DNA of 64,000 bases from an uncultured Clostridia bacterium. GTDB taxonomy: Bacteria > Bacillota > Clostridia > Christensenellales > UBA1242. Made by a program: the position numbers and the translations under genes. The stretch is from the NCBI GenBank assembly GCA_934772045.1, contig CAKVMH010000004.1:1-64000 (forward strand), in the 5' to 3' direction. Numbering within the stretch: the first letter of the stretch is position 1; each line of letters begins with the position of its first letter. The notes under the pieces were generated by a model. That model did not search any database and was not told the DNA's origin. It saw only the letters and a list, made by a program, of their open reading frames with translations. Of the stretch, positions 43,401-53,700 are shown piece after piece.

Positions 43401-44174
43401 GTTGATATCTTGCTTAACCCATTAGGTATTCCATCTCGTATGAACTTGAGTCAATTGTTGGAAGTTCACTTGGGTTGGGCTGCAAAACACCTTGATTGGA
43501 AGGTTGCAACCCCAGCATTTGATGGTGCATCTGAAGAAGATATAAAAGCATTGCTCCGTGAAAACAATTTGCCAGAAGACGGCAAAATGCAACTTTACGA
43601 CGGACGTACAGGCTTACCATTTGATAACAAAACAACAGTTGGTGTTATGTACATGCTTAAACTTGATCATATGGTGGACGACAAAATCCACGCACGTGGC
43701 ATTGGTCCTTATGCACTTATCACACAACAACCACTCGGTGGTCGTAGCCAACTTGGTGGTCAACGTTTCGGTGAAATGGAAGTTTGGGCATTGGAAGCAT
43801 ATGGTGCATCAAGGTTGTTGCAAGAAATGCTTACAATTAAATCAGACGATGTGGAAGGGCGTATTAAAACCTATGAAGCAATCGTTAAAGGTGAACCTAT
43901 CCCAGAACCTGGCATGCCTGAATCATTCAAAGTTTTGGTTAAGGAAATGCAAGGTTTGTGCTTAGACGTTAAGATTTTAACTGCTGATAACCACGAACTT
44001 ACAATTAACGAAGTAAGTGAAGAAGGTGAAGAAGTTGCAACTGTTGAACCAGTTAATAAACAAGCCCTTGAAGACATCACACTTGAATTTGACGACATGC
44101 AAAAGAATTATGAAAACGATGTAAATACAACCGCATTTGACGAGTCTGAATTGTTTGACGACTTAGACGAGTAG
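40500..44174 (+). CDS. rpoB: RNA polymerase beta subunit
   Basis: A 1224-residue beta subunit of RNA polymerase. The rifampicin-binding region is clear (SQLSALMDQINPAASLRHKR then RLSSFGPGGVKKERA), as are ETPEGQPIGLM, NMTVAFMNWEGYNFEDAILI and the C-terminal QPLGGRSQLGGQRFGEMEVW block. The dispensable inserts of some phyla are absent. It starts behind AAGGAG. The C-terminal acidic tail SELFDDLDE is repeated with its stop codon 83 bases downstream. Confidence 0.98.
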   Translation: MNSNTLNIKKLKQGKAERMSFAKKEIPYVMPDLLSIAKESYENFLNEGIGEVLNEYNPIIDYSNKAELSFLGYSIDRTPKYSWNECKTKQMSYTVPLKVNVRLLVKETGQIMDQEVFMGDIPFMSKDAGFICNGVERVVLNQLVKSPGVIFGGEVNKYGRMDYNGAIQPSYGMWVQTEQVTGDMLRVIVERKFKMSAGVLLKCFGYTNEELLNIFDNHPYIVNTLEKEPQITQEDALIEFGRRTRPGEIPNPDNTLSYINDRFFNQQHYNLEKVGRFKVNKKLSLANRITDQISASEVKLGKKVFVGAGEYIDHDTAVAIQNAGINSVDVMVEDKKVRVVGNARVDLKAYAKLDPAEFGITELVYLPLLQELMKANKGDEEGLKQAIKANAHKLEDYQVTLDDMIATISYHLNLIDGLGETDEIDNLSMRRVATCGELLRDEFRRGMTKLQAQVRESLQSRDLTDITPSQIVNARHINKVFKEFMATSQLSALMDQINPAASLRHKRRLSSFGPGGVKKERATVEVRDINPSHYGRICLVETPEGQPIGLMTSIAAYARVNKYGFIETPFRKIDPKTKKITDEIVFLMADEERGHYIAQATADLNEDKTLKEGMIACRYNGQAERVNSQMVDLIELSPKQCLSIGASLIPFFEHSAGNRALMGCNMQCQAVPLIKTDSPIVGTGVEHKIAVDSGALILAEQDGVCKYVSADYITMEYADGSIVNHNLRKFERTNEKACFNQKPIVKKGEKVKAGDVLADGASTDKGEVALGKNMTVAFMNWEGYNFEDAILINQRVVREDAYTSISIQQVKTEARTTKLGDEEITRDIAGVGEDALKNLDENGIVRVGTEVRVGDILVGKVTPKGETDLTPEERLLKAIFGEKTKEVKNTSLKVKHGEEGVVVGIEILSRKNKDELDAGVNMCVKVYIAQKRVLQVGDKLAGRYGNKGVVSVVLPECDMPYMPNGETVDILLNPLGIPSRMNLSQLLEVHLGWAAKHLDWKVATPAFDGASEEDIKALLRENNLPEDGKMQLYDGRTGLPFDNKTTVGVMYMLKLDHMVDDKIHARGIGPYALITQQPLGGRSQLGGQRFGEMEVWALEAYGASRLLQEMLTIKSDDVEGRIKTYEAIVKGEPIPEPGMPESFKVLVKEMQGLCLDVKILTADNHELTINEVSEEGEEVATVEPVNKQALEDITLEFDDMQKNYENDVNTTAFDESELFDDLDE

Positions 44175-44258
44175 AAAATCTATTCACAATTCAGCGAATC
44201 CAGGGTTTTGCAATAAAACCCTGTCGAACTGAATTGTTTGACGACTTAGACGAGTAGA
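44146..44258 (+). repeat. Duplicated rpoB tail around a long hairpin
   Basis: The last 30 bases of rpoB, including the stop codon (44146-44175), recur identically at 44229-44258. Between them lies a rod-like inverted repeat: ACAATTCAG-CGA...CAGGGTTTT pairing with AAAACCCTG...TCG-AA-CTGAATTGT, whose right arm runs into the second copy. Confidence 0.85.
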
Positions 44259-44303
44259 TTTTAACAAAACAAACAGCAATTTAGAGAGATTAAGGAGAAT
44301 ACA

Positions 44304-44543
44304 ATGGATAAAATTAATGAAGAACAAGTTACCGTACATTTAACAAGGCATGATTACCGCCTGCTAAGCCAATCAAATAGGCCAAATTATACACAATATG
44401 ATGGTCAAAAAGTTACACGAGATAAGTGGGACGAAATTATGAATTACTTACAAAAACTTAACGATAAGTACTGGAAAAAACATAACAAATGCCCAATTTA
44501 TGTGGAAACAGGTTTGATTGGACAAGAAGGTATATCTAATTAA
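44304..44543 (+). CDS. Small hypothetical protein between rpoB and rpoC
   Basis: A 79-residue soluble protein with a good AAGGAG site. It reads MDKINEEQVTVHLTRHDYRL, has NRPNYTQYDGQKVTRDKWD, and ends KCPIYVETGLIGQEGISN. It is not a ribosomal or RNA polymerase subunit I know. Position and ribosome-binding site suggest it is co-transcribed with rpoB and rpoC, where almost all bacteria have no gene. Confidence 0.65.
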   Translation: MDKINEEQVTVHLTRHDYRLLSQSNRPNYTQYDGQKVTRDKWDEIMNYLQKLNDKYWKKHNKCPIYVETGLIGQEGISN

Positions 44544-44577
44544 TTTGTCCATTTAAAAAATATTTAGGAGAAAATGA

Positions 44578-47500
44578 ATGTTTGAATTAAACAATTTTGA
44601 CTCAATAAGAGTGGCAATTGCATCACCTGAAATGATAAGGTCATGGTCACGCGGTGAAGTTACAAAGCCAGAAACAATAAACTATCGTACACAAAAGCCT
44701 GAAAAAGACGGGCTTTTCTGTGAACGTATTTTTGGACCTAAAAAGGACTGGGAATGCCATTGTGGTAAGTACAAACGCGTGCGTTATAAAGGTGTTGTGT
44801 GCGATAAATGTGGTGTTGAAGTTACGCGTAGCAAAGTGCGTCGTGAACGCATGGGTCACATTGAACTTGCTTGCCCAGTAAGCCACATTTGGTTCTTTAA
44901 AGGTGTGCCAAGCCGTATAGGTATTGCATTGGATATGAGCCCAAAACTTTTGGACGAAGTTTTATACTATGTAAGTTACGTTGTGCTTGACCCTAAAAAC
45001 ACTGAATTTGCATACAAACAAGTTATCCGCGATAAAGAATATCGCGAAGCACTTGAAAAGTATGGTCCAAATGGTTTCCGTGCAGGCATGGGTGCTGAAG
45101 CAATTAAAGAATTATTGGCAAATATTGACCTTGAAAAAGAACGCGATGAACTTACTGGAATTATGCACACCACAAAAGGTCAACGCAAACTTAAAGCGAC
45201 AAAAAGGTTGGAAGTTATTGAGTCATTTATCAAATCCGGCAATAAGCCAAGTTGGATGATTTTGGACGTGATTCCAGTTATTCCACCAGATTTACGTCCT
45301 TTAATTCAAATTGATGGTGGCAAATTTGCAGCAAGTGACTTGAACGACTTGTATCGCCGTGTTATTAACCGTAACAACAGGCTTAAAAAGTTGATTGAAC
45401 TTGGCGCCCCTGAAATTATCGTGCGTAACGAAAAGCGTATGCTTCAAGAAGCAGTTGACGCTTTGTTTGATAATGGTAAGCGTGGCAGGGCAGTGCAAGG
45501 TAGCCGTCAAAGAGATTTAAAATCATTGACAGCAAGCCTTAAAGGCAAACATGGTCGTTTCCGTCAAAACTTGCTCGGTAAGCGTGTTGACTATTCTGGC
45601 CGTTCAGTTATCGTTGTTGGCCCAGAACTTAAAATTTATCAATGCGGTTTGCCAAAAATGATGGCACTTGAATTGTTCCGTCCATTTATTATTAAACGTT
45701 TGTTGGAACTTAACGCAACAAACAACCTTAAAAAAGCAACAAGAATGATTGAGCAAGAACGCCCAATTGTTTACGACATATTGCAAGAAGTTGTTGAAGG
45801 ACACCCAGTTCTTTTGAACCGTGCGCCAACCCTTCACAAACTTTCCGTACAAGCCTTTGAACCTATCCTCGTTGAAGGTAAGGCAATCCGTCTTCCACCT
45901 TTGGCGTGCGGTGGCTTCAACGCCGACTTCGACGGTGACCAAATGAGTATGCATGTTCCACTTTCAGTTGAAGCACGTACAGAAGCCCGCATGTTGTTGT
46001 TGGCTTCAAACAACGTACTTAAACCTAGTGATGGTAGCCCTAACATGGTGCCTAGCCAAGACATGATTTTAGGTAACTATTACTTAACGGCAGTGCGCGA
46101 AGGTGCATTGGGTGAAGGTATGACATTTGCAAGCACTGATGAGGCACGACTTGCATACGAAAATGGCAAACTTAGCCTTCAAGCAAAAATCAATTTGCGC
46201 CGTACTGTTGACTTTAATGGTGAAAAAGTTACTGGCCGTATTGAAACAACCCTTGGTAAAGTTATTTTCAACAGCATCATTCCACAAGACCTTGGTTTTG
46301 TTCCACGCGACACAAAAGAAAACGCACTTCGTTTGGAAATTGAAGACGAAGTTAAAAAAGGTAACTATGGTAAATTGATTGAAACATGTTATCGTAAACA
46401 TGGCACAAACACCACAGTTACAATGATTGACGACATTAAGAACATGGGCTATAAATACAGCACACTTTCAAGCGTTTCACTTTCAATTTTCGATATGAAA
46501 GAAGCAGAAGAACGTGAACAAATCATTGCAGATGCAGACAAAATCGTTCAAGCGAATGACGAAATGTACATGCAAGGTTTGATGAGTTATGCTGATAAAT
46601 ATAACAAAAACATGGCTGTTTGGGATAAAGCAGTTAATGACGTTGTTAAAATCACTTCCAGTCATTTGGATAAATTTAACTCAATTAAAGTTATTATCAC
46701 ATCAAAAGCCCGTGGTGGTGAAGACAGCTTGAAACAACTTTGCGGTGTTATTGGTAACACAGCGGTTGCGTCTGGTTCTGTTAGTGATGTTCCAGTTAAA
46801 TCTAACTTCCGCCGTGGCTTAAACCCACTTGAATACTTCATGGCAGCACGTGGTAGCCGTAAACAATTGATGGATACAGCGCTTAAAACTGCTGACTCTG
46901 GTTACTTGACCCGTCGTTTGGTTGATATTGCACAAGATACAACCGTAACAGAAGAAGACTGCTTTGCAAACCTTGGCGAAACAGTTAAGGGTATTGATGT
47001 AACCGAAATTAAACAAAACGGCACAGTTGTTGAAACTTTGGAAGCACGTATTGTTGGTCGTTTCACTGCAATGCCAGTTATCGACCCTAAAACAAAGAAA
47101 GAAATCATTGGTGCAGACTGCTACATTAATGATGAAATGGCAAAAACAATTGCAAATGCAGGTGTTGAAAAAGTTAACATCCGTAGCTTGCTTACATGTA
47201 AGGCTAAAAACGGCGTATGTGCAAAATGCTATGGTCGTGATATGTCAACAAACGACCTTGTTCACATCGGTGAAGCAGTTGGTGTTATCGCTGCTCAATC
47301 AATTGGTGAACCAGGTACACAGTTGGTGCTTCGTACCTTCCACAGCGGTGGTACCGCTTCTAACGATATTACCTCAGGTTTGCCTCGTGTTGAAGAAATT
47401 TTCGAAGCACGCAATCCTAAGGGTGCCGCTGTTATCAGCGAAATCGGTGGTAAAGTTAGCATCAATCAAATTGACAAACGCTTTGAAGTTGTTGTTAAAG

Positions 47501-48150
47501 GTCAAACAGAAGAAAGTTACATTCTTCCATTTGGTTCAACAATCAAAGTTAAACAAGGCGATGTAATCACCCCAGGTACAGCACTCACCGAAGGTCCATT
47601 GAACCCACGTGATGTATTGCGTACACGCGGTGTGAAAGCCGTACAAGAATACTTACTTAACGAAGTTCTTGAAGTTTATAAATCACAATCTGTTGCTATT
47701 AACGCAAAACACTTGGAAATTATTATTAAACAAATGCTTCGTAAAGTTAAAATTGAAAACGCTGGCGACACAGATTTGTTACCAGGCGACATTGTTGATA
47801 TCCGTGTTTACGAACAAGCTAACCAAAAGGCTTTGGCAGAAGGTGGTGTTCCTGCAACTGCTAAACGTGAACTTCAAGGTATCACAAAAGCAAGTTTGAC
47901 AACTGAAAGCTTCTTGTCTGCTGCATCATTCCAAGAATCAAGCAATGTGTTAACAGAAGCTGCCTTGAAGGGTAAAGTTGACCACTTGATTGGTTTGAAA
48001 GAAAATATCATTATCGGTAAGATGATACCTGCAGGTACAGGTGCACCTGCTTATCGTAATGTCCTTCCAAAACAAGTTAAGGAAGATAACAGCCTATTCA
48101 CAAACGAAAATGTCGACATGAAATTTGACGACATTGATGAAGAAGAATAG
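44578..48150 (+). CDS. rpoC: RNA polymerase beta' subunit
   Basis: A 1190-residue beta' subunit. The N-terminal zinc finger ([20 protein letters not shown]), the absolutely conserved catalytic NADFDGDQM with the three Mg2+ Asp residues, the trigger-loop region and the second zinc site (C...CAKCYGRD) are present. After NADFDGDQM the sequence reads SMHVP where most bacteria have AVHVP. It starts behind AGGAG. The tail KFDDIDEEE is repeated downstream with the terminator. Confidence 0.98.
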   Translation: MFELNNFDSIRVAIASPEMIRSWSRGEVTKPETINYRTQKPEKDGLFCERIFGPKKDWECHCGKYKRVRYKGVVCDKCGVEVTRSKVRRERMGHIELACPVSHIWFFKGVPSRIGIALDMSPKLLDEVLYYVSYVVLDPKNTEFAYKQVIRDKEYREALEKYGPNGFRAGMGAEAIKELLANIDLEKERDELTGIMHTTKGQRKLKATKRLEVIESFIKSGNKPSWMILDVIPVIPPDLRPLIQIDGGKFAASDLNDLYRRVINRNNRLKKLIELGAPEIIVRNEKRMLQEAVDALFDNGKRGRAVQGSRQRDLKSLTASLKGKHGRFRQNLLGKRVDYSGRSVIVVGPELKIYQCGLPKMMALELFRPFIIKRLLELNATNNLKKATRMIEQERPIVYDILQEVVEGHPVLLNRAPTLHKLSVQAFEPILVEGKAIRLPPLACGGFNADFDGDQMSMHVPLSVEARTEARMLLLASNNVLKPSDGSPNMVPSQDMILGNYYLTAVREGALGEGMTFASTDEARLAYENGKLSLQAKINLRRTVDFNGEKVTGRIETTLGKVIFNSIIPQDLGFVPRDTKENALRLEIEDEVKKGNYGKLIETCYRKHGTNTTVTMIDDIKNMGYKYSTLSSVSLSIFDMKEAEEREQIIADADKIVQANDEMYMQGLMSYADKYNKNMAVWDKAVNDVVKITSSHLDKFNSIKVIITSKARGGEDSLKQLCGVIGNTAVASGSVSDVPVKSNFRRGLNPLEYFMAARGSRKQLMDTALKTADSGYLTRRLVDIAQDTTVTEEDCFANLGETVKGIDVTEIKQNGTVVETLEARIVGRFTAMPVIDPKTKKEIIGADCYINDEMAKTIANAGVEKVNIRSLLTCKAKNGVCAKCYGRDMSTNDLVHIGEAVGVIAAQSIGEPGTQLVLRTFHSGGTASNDITSGLPRVEEIFEARNPKGAAVISEIGGKVSINQIDKRFEVVVKGQTEESYILPFGSTIKVKQGDVITPGTALTEGPLNPRDVLRTRGVKAVQEYLLNEVLEVYKSQSVAINAKHLEIIIKQMLRKVKIENAGDTDLLPGDIVDIRVYEQANQKALAEGGVPATAKRELQGITKASLTTESFLSAASFQESSNVLTEAALKGKVDHLIGLKENIIIGKMIPAGTGAPAYRNVLPKQVKEDNSLFTNENVDMKFDDIDEEE

Positions 48151-48171
48151 AACTTAAACAAAATTTCATGC

Positions 48172-48200
48172 AAAAGGTGGCTTAAAAAGGGTCACCTTTT
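48172..48200 (+). terminator. rpoC terminator, first copy
   Basis: AAAAGGTG / CACCTTTT hairpin with a short T run. Confidence 0.7.
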
Positions 48201-48255
48201 ACATCAATTTGACGACATTGATGAAGAAGAATAGAACTAAACAATATTTCATGCA

Positions 48256-48286
48256 AAAGGTGGCTTAAAAAGGGTCACCTTTTTTG
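48256..48286 (+). terminator. rpoC terminator, second copy
   Basis: The same stem as the first copy followed by a run of seven or eight T, so probably the stronger one. Confidence 0.8.
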
Positions 48287-48293
48287 TTTTACT

Positions 48294-48328
48294 TTGACTT
48301 TTATATAAGCCTTTGATATAATATTATT
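48294..48328 (+). promoter_or_regulatory. Promoter giving a predicted leaderless metalloprotease mRNA
   Basis: TTGACT (48294-48299), 17 nt, TATAAT (48317-48322), then 6 nt (ATTATT) to the ATG. No Shine-Dalgarno sequence. Confidence 0.65.
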
Positions 48329-49159
48329 ATGAGTTTAAAAGTAAAAATTTCAATTAACAACTTTATTAACAAAACTTACACAAATAAAGATGGTGTCGTT
48401 TTTCCAACGGTACCAAATAATAACAAGAAATTAGTAAGTGAATTTTTAAACAATTTTTATAAAGCGTTTGAAACCCTTTTTACAGATAAACATGAAGCTG
48501 AACGTATTTTTATTTCTGCATTAGAAAAAGTTAAATTCGTGCGTTTAGATGATAAGGACAAAAATCTTCATCCACTTAAAGGTGTTTATGACGAAATGCA
48601 AAAGACTTGCCAAGGACGACGCTTAGATGGCGGAATAACTTATTTAGGTGACGATTTTGTCGCGGTTGTTGATATGGACTATAATTTATTATCAAATGAG
48701 GAAGCAATGCAAACATTAGTGCATGAATTTGTACACGCGATGACAATAAGAGAAAAGGTTCATGACGGAACAAAGAAGTTAGTTTTAGGTGTTCAAACAC
48801 CAAGTGAAAAAAATGAAATTATGACAGCTTTGAACGAAGGCTTAACTGAAATTATCGCCAAACAGATTTATCAAAAAATGTATAATAAACCTGTTAAACA
48901 TGTCAACCGTTATGGTTTTTATCAAATGTGTGTTAATCAACTATTTGATTTGCTGGGCGATAGAAATGAATTAATAGAAGATTATCTTGTGGATGCAGAT
49001 TTATTTAAAGAGCGTTTGAAAAAACAAGAAAATGATAAAAATGAAAACATGCTTGACTATATCAAATCTTTAAAGATTAACGATATAAAAAACAACCCTG
49101 AAATTTCTAAAAATTTACATGAATTCAAATTTAAAAAACAAGATAATTTCACAATATAA
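48329..49159 (+). CDS. Putative zinc metalloprotease (HExxH)
   Basis: A 276-residue protein with the zincin motif HEFVH at 132-136 (LVHEFVHAMTIREKVHDG) and a likely third ligand in the following NEGLTEIIAKQ near 170. There is no signal peptide, so it is probably cytoplasmic. The C-terminal 80 residues are helical and charged. Which peptidase family it belongs to is unclear. It has its own promoter right after the rpoC terminator. Confidence 0.65.
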   Translation: MSLKVKISINNFINKTYTNKDGVVFPTVPNNNKKLVSEFLNNFYKAFETLFTDKHEAERIFISALEKVKFVRLDDKDKNLHPLKGVYDEMQKTCQGRRLDGGITYLGDDFVAVVDMDYNLLSNEEAMQTLVHEFVHAMTIREKVHDGTKKLVLGVQTPSEKNEIMTALNEGLTEIIAKQIYQKMYNKPVKHVNRYGFYQMCVNQLFDLLGDRNELIEDYLVDADLFKERLKKQENDKNENMLDYIKSLKINDIKNNPEISKNLHEFKFKKQDNFTI

Positions 49160-49265
49160 TTATTCTTAAATTATTTAAAAAAATAAAATAAAAACCCCGC
49201 TAGAATACTATATTTAGGGCAATTAAGCAATTTTTAATATTTTAAAAAATTTTATTAAAAAACTA

Positions 49266-49294
49266 TTTACAAACTTAATATTTTGTGGTATTAT
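49266..49294 (+). promoter_or_regulatory. Promoter of the 49323 gene
   Basis: TTTACA, 17 nt, TATTAT. Confidence 0.65.
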
Positions 49295-49322
49295 ATGGTC
49301 ATAAATTAAAGGAGGCGTTGCT

Positions 49323-49571
49323 ATGATAAACAAAACATATATTGAAAAGGCTAGGCAACAATTTAAAGAAGAAACTACAAAACTTGTAAATGAGCTTACA
49401 AAAAAACATGGAAAAACTGCCACTCCCAGTTCTCCGTTAAAACCAAAATCAATTGAAACAGGTATTAAGGAATTTAGTGATTTAGTTGCTAAAAGAGCTG
49501 AATATTTAGCTAAATCTGGTGAATATTTAAACTATTTAGGTAATTCAAACGACAATACAATAACCGCTTAA
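49323..49571 (+). CDS. Small hypothetical protein
   Basis: An 82-residue mostly helical, soluble protein (KARQQFKEETTKLVNELTKK, then a Pro/Ser linker and a second helix) starting behind AAAGGAGG. No family recognised. The stop codon lies in the loop of its terminator. Confidence 0.65.
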   Translation: MINKTYIEKARQQFKEETTKLVNELTKKHGKTATPSSPLKPKSIETGIKEFSDLVAKRAEYLAKSGEYLNYLGNSNDNTITA

Positions 49572-49587
49572 CCACAGCGGTTTTTTT
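49563..49587 (+). terminator. Terminator overlapping the stop codon
   Basis: ACCGCT / AGCGGT stem with the TAA stop in the loop, followed by seven T. Confidence 0.8.
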
Positions 49588-49657
49588 GTTTTCTTATGGC
49601 AAATGCATGTATCTTCCACAGGTTTATCTATTGCATTAAAATTGTGTTCAAAATTGT

Positions 49658-49686
49658 TTTACTTAAATGAAATTATGTGTTATCAT
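49658..49686 (+). promoter_or_regulatory. Promoter of the HicB-like gene
   Basis: TTTACT, 17 nt, TATCAT; moderate match. Confidence 0.5.
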
Positions 49687-49762
49687 ATATTTTGATGAAT
49701 AATGTCAACTGCTTTTGTTTCTATTTTTATGGCAGTTTGTTCTAACAAAGGAAAGGTATTTT

Positions 49763-50032
49763 ATGAAAGATTTAGTTTATCCAGCAGTATTATATAAAGA
49801 TGATGAAAAGGGCACCAACACAGGTTGGTACACAATTTCAATTCAAGATTTAGGCATTGTAACCGAAGGTGCAACAGTTGTGGAAGCATTCATTAAGGCA
49901 AAAGAATATTTGTGTGCGACCATGCAATGTGCAGTTAAATTTGATTGTGAAGTTGAATCACCAACCGATTTTGAAACTGTCTATAATGCCAACAAAAAGC
50001 ATATCGTTTTGCTTGTAGACGCATTAATGTAA
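49763..50032 (+). CDS. HicB-like protein
   Basis: An 89-residue protein of the HicB antitoxin-like fold: LVYPAVLYKDDEKG, then WYTISIQDLGIVTEGATVVE and an EAFIKAKEYL helix. It lacks a C-terminal DNA-binding domain, and no HicA toxin gene is adjacent, so it is probably a solitary HicB-fold protein and not a toxin-antitoxin pair. The ATG after AAAGGAAAGG is used. It precedes the next gene by 15 bases. Confidence 0.7.
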   Translation: MKDLVYPAVLYKDDEKGTNTGWYTISIQDLGIVTEGATVVEAFIKAKEYLCATMQCAVKFDCEVESPTDFETVYNANKKHIVLLVDALM

Positions 50033-50047
50033 TAAAAGGATTTGCTT

Positions 50048-50575
50048 ATGACAAAAGTTAACGCACAAAACTGGGCGCAACTTGATTTTTTGATTAACAA
50101 CTTTTATGAAATCGTTGAATATAAGCGCGGTCGTGGCGTGTATGGCGATAGGGTGGTGTTAAAACGCCCACTTCATGTACAAACTTTGCTTGGCGAAGTC
50201 AGCCGTTTGTACGAGTTTTACTACATGGACGCTAATGCTGTTAAAGAATTACCGCGCACAATCATGGAAAAGATAAAAGTCATATTAAAGATTGTTAATT
50301 CGCCTGAAAACATGAACATTTTATGCAATTATACACCCACAAATGGTGTTGAACCAACCGAATGGGCTGTGACAACTGCAAACCAGCTTCAAGCCCTAAA
50401 TTCAATTAATTTTGAAGTGTTGAATAATGCGCTAATTGAAAGGTACAAGTTATTAGGGAGTGAGTTTTTATCACTTTTAAAGAAACATAGGGAAAAACAA
50501 TATTTTTTGGCAAGCAGTGAAGAATTTAACTTTATAACTAAAGAATACGCAACCGAGCAATTGTCAAGGATTTAA
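50048..50575 (+). CDS. Hypothetical protein
   Basis: A 175-residue soluble, mainly helical protein of unknown family, beginning MTKVNAQNWAQLDFLINNF. It starts behind AAAAGGA and probably shares a transcript with the HicB-like gene. No catalytic motif is apparent; it does not resemble the HicA toxin. Confidence 0.65.
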   Translation: MTKVNAQNWAQLDFLINNFYEIVEYKRGRGVYGDRVVLKRPLHVQTLLGEVSRLYEFYYMDANAVKELPRTIMEKIKVILKIVNSPENMNILCNYTPTNGVEPTEWAVTTANQLQALNSINFEVLNNALIERYKLLGSEFLSLLKKHREKQYFLASSEEFNFITKEYATEQLSRI

Positions 50576-50600
50576 AATTGGCTCTTTTGGCCAATTTTTT
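50573..50600 (+). terminator. Terminator
   Basis: AAATTGG / CCAATTT stem with a short loop and T tract, starting at the stop codon of the preceding gene. Confidence 0.75.
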
Positions 50601-50728
50601 CAATTTTCGACATCATAAATATCATCAAATTCTTTATTTCGACATAACTAGTGTTTTTTCTTTGGTTAAAACTGGAAATTAATCTTAAACTAATTCTAGT
50701 AAACTTTAAAAAACACGCCTATTTTCGT

Positions 50729-50757
50729 TTGACAAAAAAGTCCATATTTTATATAAT
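50729..50757 (+). promoter_or_regulatory. Promoter of the large surface protein
   Basis: TTGACA, 17 nt, TATAAT. Confidence 0.8.
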
Positions 50758-50787
50758 TTTTTAGATTTACTAATATAGGAGAACATA

Positions 50788-53700
50788 ATGAAATCATTTA
50801 CAAAGTATTTTAAAGTAATCTTATGCTTTATGGCGTTCGCTGTGGCAAGCTTTTTGTTCGCTTTTGCACCAACATTGTCCAGCTACGCAGCACTTCAAAC
50901 AAGCATTAGTGGCTACAATATGGCTATTAAAGCAGTTAAAATGCCACGCAAAGCCTATGTTGATGAAACAACAGGTGCACAAAGTTTGCGCGTGCCACTT
51001 CTTACAACAGGCAATTCTTGGCAAGACACTGCTAAATACACAATCCGTGTAATTGACCCAAGCTTCACAGCTCACGATTTTAATGTTGATGGTGCAAATG
51101 GCTCCACAAATGAAGCTGATGCTGGTTATTTCACAAAAATTAAAGTTAATGGTACAACAGTTGTTAAATCAACAGATGAAGGCTACGACACCGCAAGCGG
51201 TGACGAGTTTGTTTCAATCAGCGCACTCAACAATGGTAAATATGACATTATTTACATTATGCAAGAGGGCGATGGTGAAAACGCTAAACGTTATTATTCT
51301 AACACCTATTCAATTACAGTTGAAAATGTTAGCTATAGTCTTGATTTTTCAATTCAAACAGAAGGCGAGTCAAAAGGCTTGAAAGTTTTGTTGCCTGAAA
51401 CAGTTGCAAAATCAAATCAAGACAGCGCAAAAATTGCTTTACCAAAAGCAAATGTTAAAAACAACAAGTCAAAAGAATGCCTTGAAAATGTAAGCGTTGC
51501 TCCAAAAGTTTTCAACGATTATGGTAGGGAACTTAGCGAAGGCGAAATCTTCAAAAAGGAAGGGGACAACTATTATTTGTGCCCAACAACTGAAGGTAAG
51601 TATACAATTGAATACACTTACGCATATGGTAACAACCCACCTAAAAAGTCTTTCACAATTGAAGTTGTTGACGGTTTTACAAAGCCAACTTCAAGTGATT
51701 TGACAATTGCAACTCCTACAATGCCTAGTGTTGAATTAGGTCAAAAAGAAGTTAAGTTACCAGATGTTACAGTTAGCAACAAAACAACAGACGATGTTGA
51801 GCACAATGTTGTTTCAATTGAAATTAGCAAAGGTAGCATTTCAAAGAAATTAACAAATAATACATTTACTTTTGACATGACTAGGGAATTCTTTGAACAG
51901 TCAAAATATGACAATATGTTTGGCGCGTGGTCAGTTAAGTATACAATTCAAGATGCATATGGCAATGAGAAGTCAATTACGATGCAACTTGAAAATGTTG
52001 TAGACAACACAAACCCAGACGTATTCATGGCTTATGACTATGATATTGACACTACAACAGGTTTACCAGTTAATGCTGACAAAATTGACACAACAGTTGT
52101 AACTGAACTTAAACCTGAATATGGTTACAATGAATTGTATTTCCCAGCAATTTACGCCAAGGATAATGTAACTGCTTACAATGAGTTTATTTTTGTGCGT
52201 TACATTCAAAGCACACGTACAGACACAATTTACTACATTGATAATGTAATTGAAAAAGATGGTGAACGCCATGTTATCACTGCTGAAACAGATGCTGAAC
52301 TTGCAAGCCAAATGAATGCATCTGGCGACGCAAATATTGGTTCACAAAACAAAGCTGTTAAATTTGATTTCAATGTTGAAGGCGAAACTGAAACAGAAAA
52401 GAATGCTAAAAAATCAGAACTCTCTGGCGAATATAAATTAGGTTATATGGTTATAGCAAAAGATAAGACCAAACAAAAAAGCTACTTATACTCAGCAAAC
52501 ACAACCATGTATACCTTTGAAATTTTGCCTACACCAACAAGGGATATCACAACTTCAGTTGATCACACTGTTGAAATTAACAACATTAAAGATGGCATTT
52601 CAATTGCGAGCGATGGCAAACTTTCAGTCAACATAACAGCAAATGAAAAGAAACGTGGCGATTCAACAACTTATGCTGATAAACGCCTTAAAACTGCAGT
52701 GTTCTATTACTACACAACAACATCTACAAATATTAAAGGCGACATAAAATCAATCTTTGACAGCGTTAAAACTGACAGGGCAACAAACCATGTTTACTAT
52801 GGTAGTGAACACATCATTGATAGCGAAGCATTCATAACTGCAATGAAGGCTAAATTTACAGGCTTTGAATATGCAGAATTAAAAAATAAAAACAATTATG
52901 AATTGACTCTTAAAGATTATCAATCAAGTTATGGCAAACAAGCACATGTAATTGCAATTTCTATTGACGACGATGGCAACATTGCACTTGCAGACAAGCT
53001 TTTGAACATTAAGGACATGAACGATGTTACAGCCCCAAGTTGGACTTTGCTTTCAGGTGTTGGGCATGAACATAGTTTCACTGATACAGCATTAGAAGTT
53101 AAACAAGGCACAGTTATTGAACTTCCTGACATCGAATTCACTGATGATGATAAGACATTAAGCATGAATGTTACTTACTATGTTAACTCACCTATTAATG
53201 AATTAACAGGTTTTGATTATAAGGCGCCTATTGGTAAAAATTACAAAAATGTAAATGGCAAATCAATTGTTTATGGTGGTCAAATTAAAACTGACATTGT
53301 AGGTGAATATCATGTTGTATATTCAGCAACCGATGATGCTGGCAACACAACATATGTGTACTTCACATTCAAAGTTACACCAGATGCTGACCCAATTTTG
53401 AAAGTTTCAGCGACAGGTGAAGATATTACAGTTTCAGGTGCAAGTTCAATTACCGGCGAAATCGGTATGCAAGTTAACTTTGACGCAGTTTTATGGTCAA
53501 ATGATTTAACACAAAACTTAACGAACGAATCTGGCGTTGTAATTGACTATACTGTTGAAGATGGCGGTAAGAGGTGGAGCACTGGTGATGACGCAACAAG
53601 CTTCATTTTCAGTGAACAAGGTGATTACTACATCACTTTCACAGCAAAATATGGCAGTTACAATATTGAATCACAAAAATTCACAATCAGCGTTTCTCGT

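Larger units (their letters stand above)
48122..48289 (+). repeat. Duplicated rpoC tail plus terminator, period 84
   Basis: The segment from the last codons of rpoC through the terminator (48122-48205) is repeated at 48206-48289. The copies differ by one inserted T and one substitution. Each contains the stop codon, a linker and an AAAAGGTG/CACCTTTT hairpin; the second copy has the longer T tract. Confidence 0.88.

Noticed and set aside
49763..50575. HicBA toxin-antitoxin pair
   Set aside because: The second gene is 175 residues without the HicA dsRNA-binding fold, and the HicB-like protein has no DNA-binding domain.
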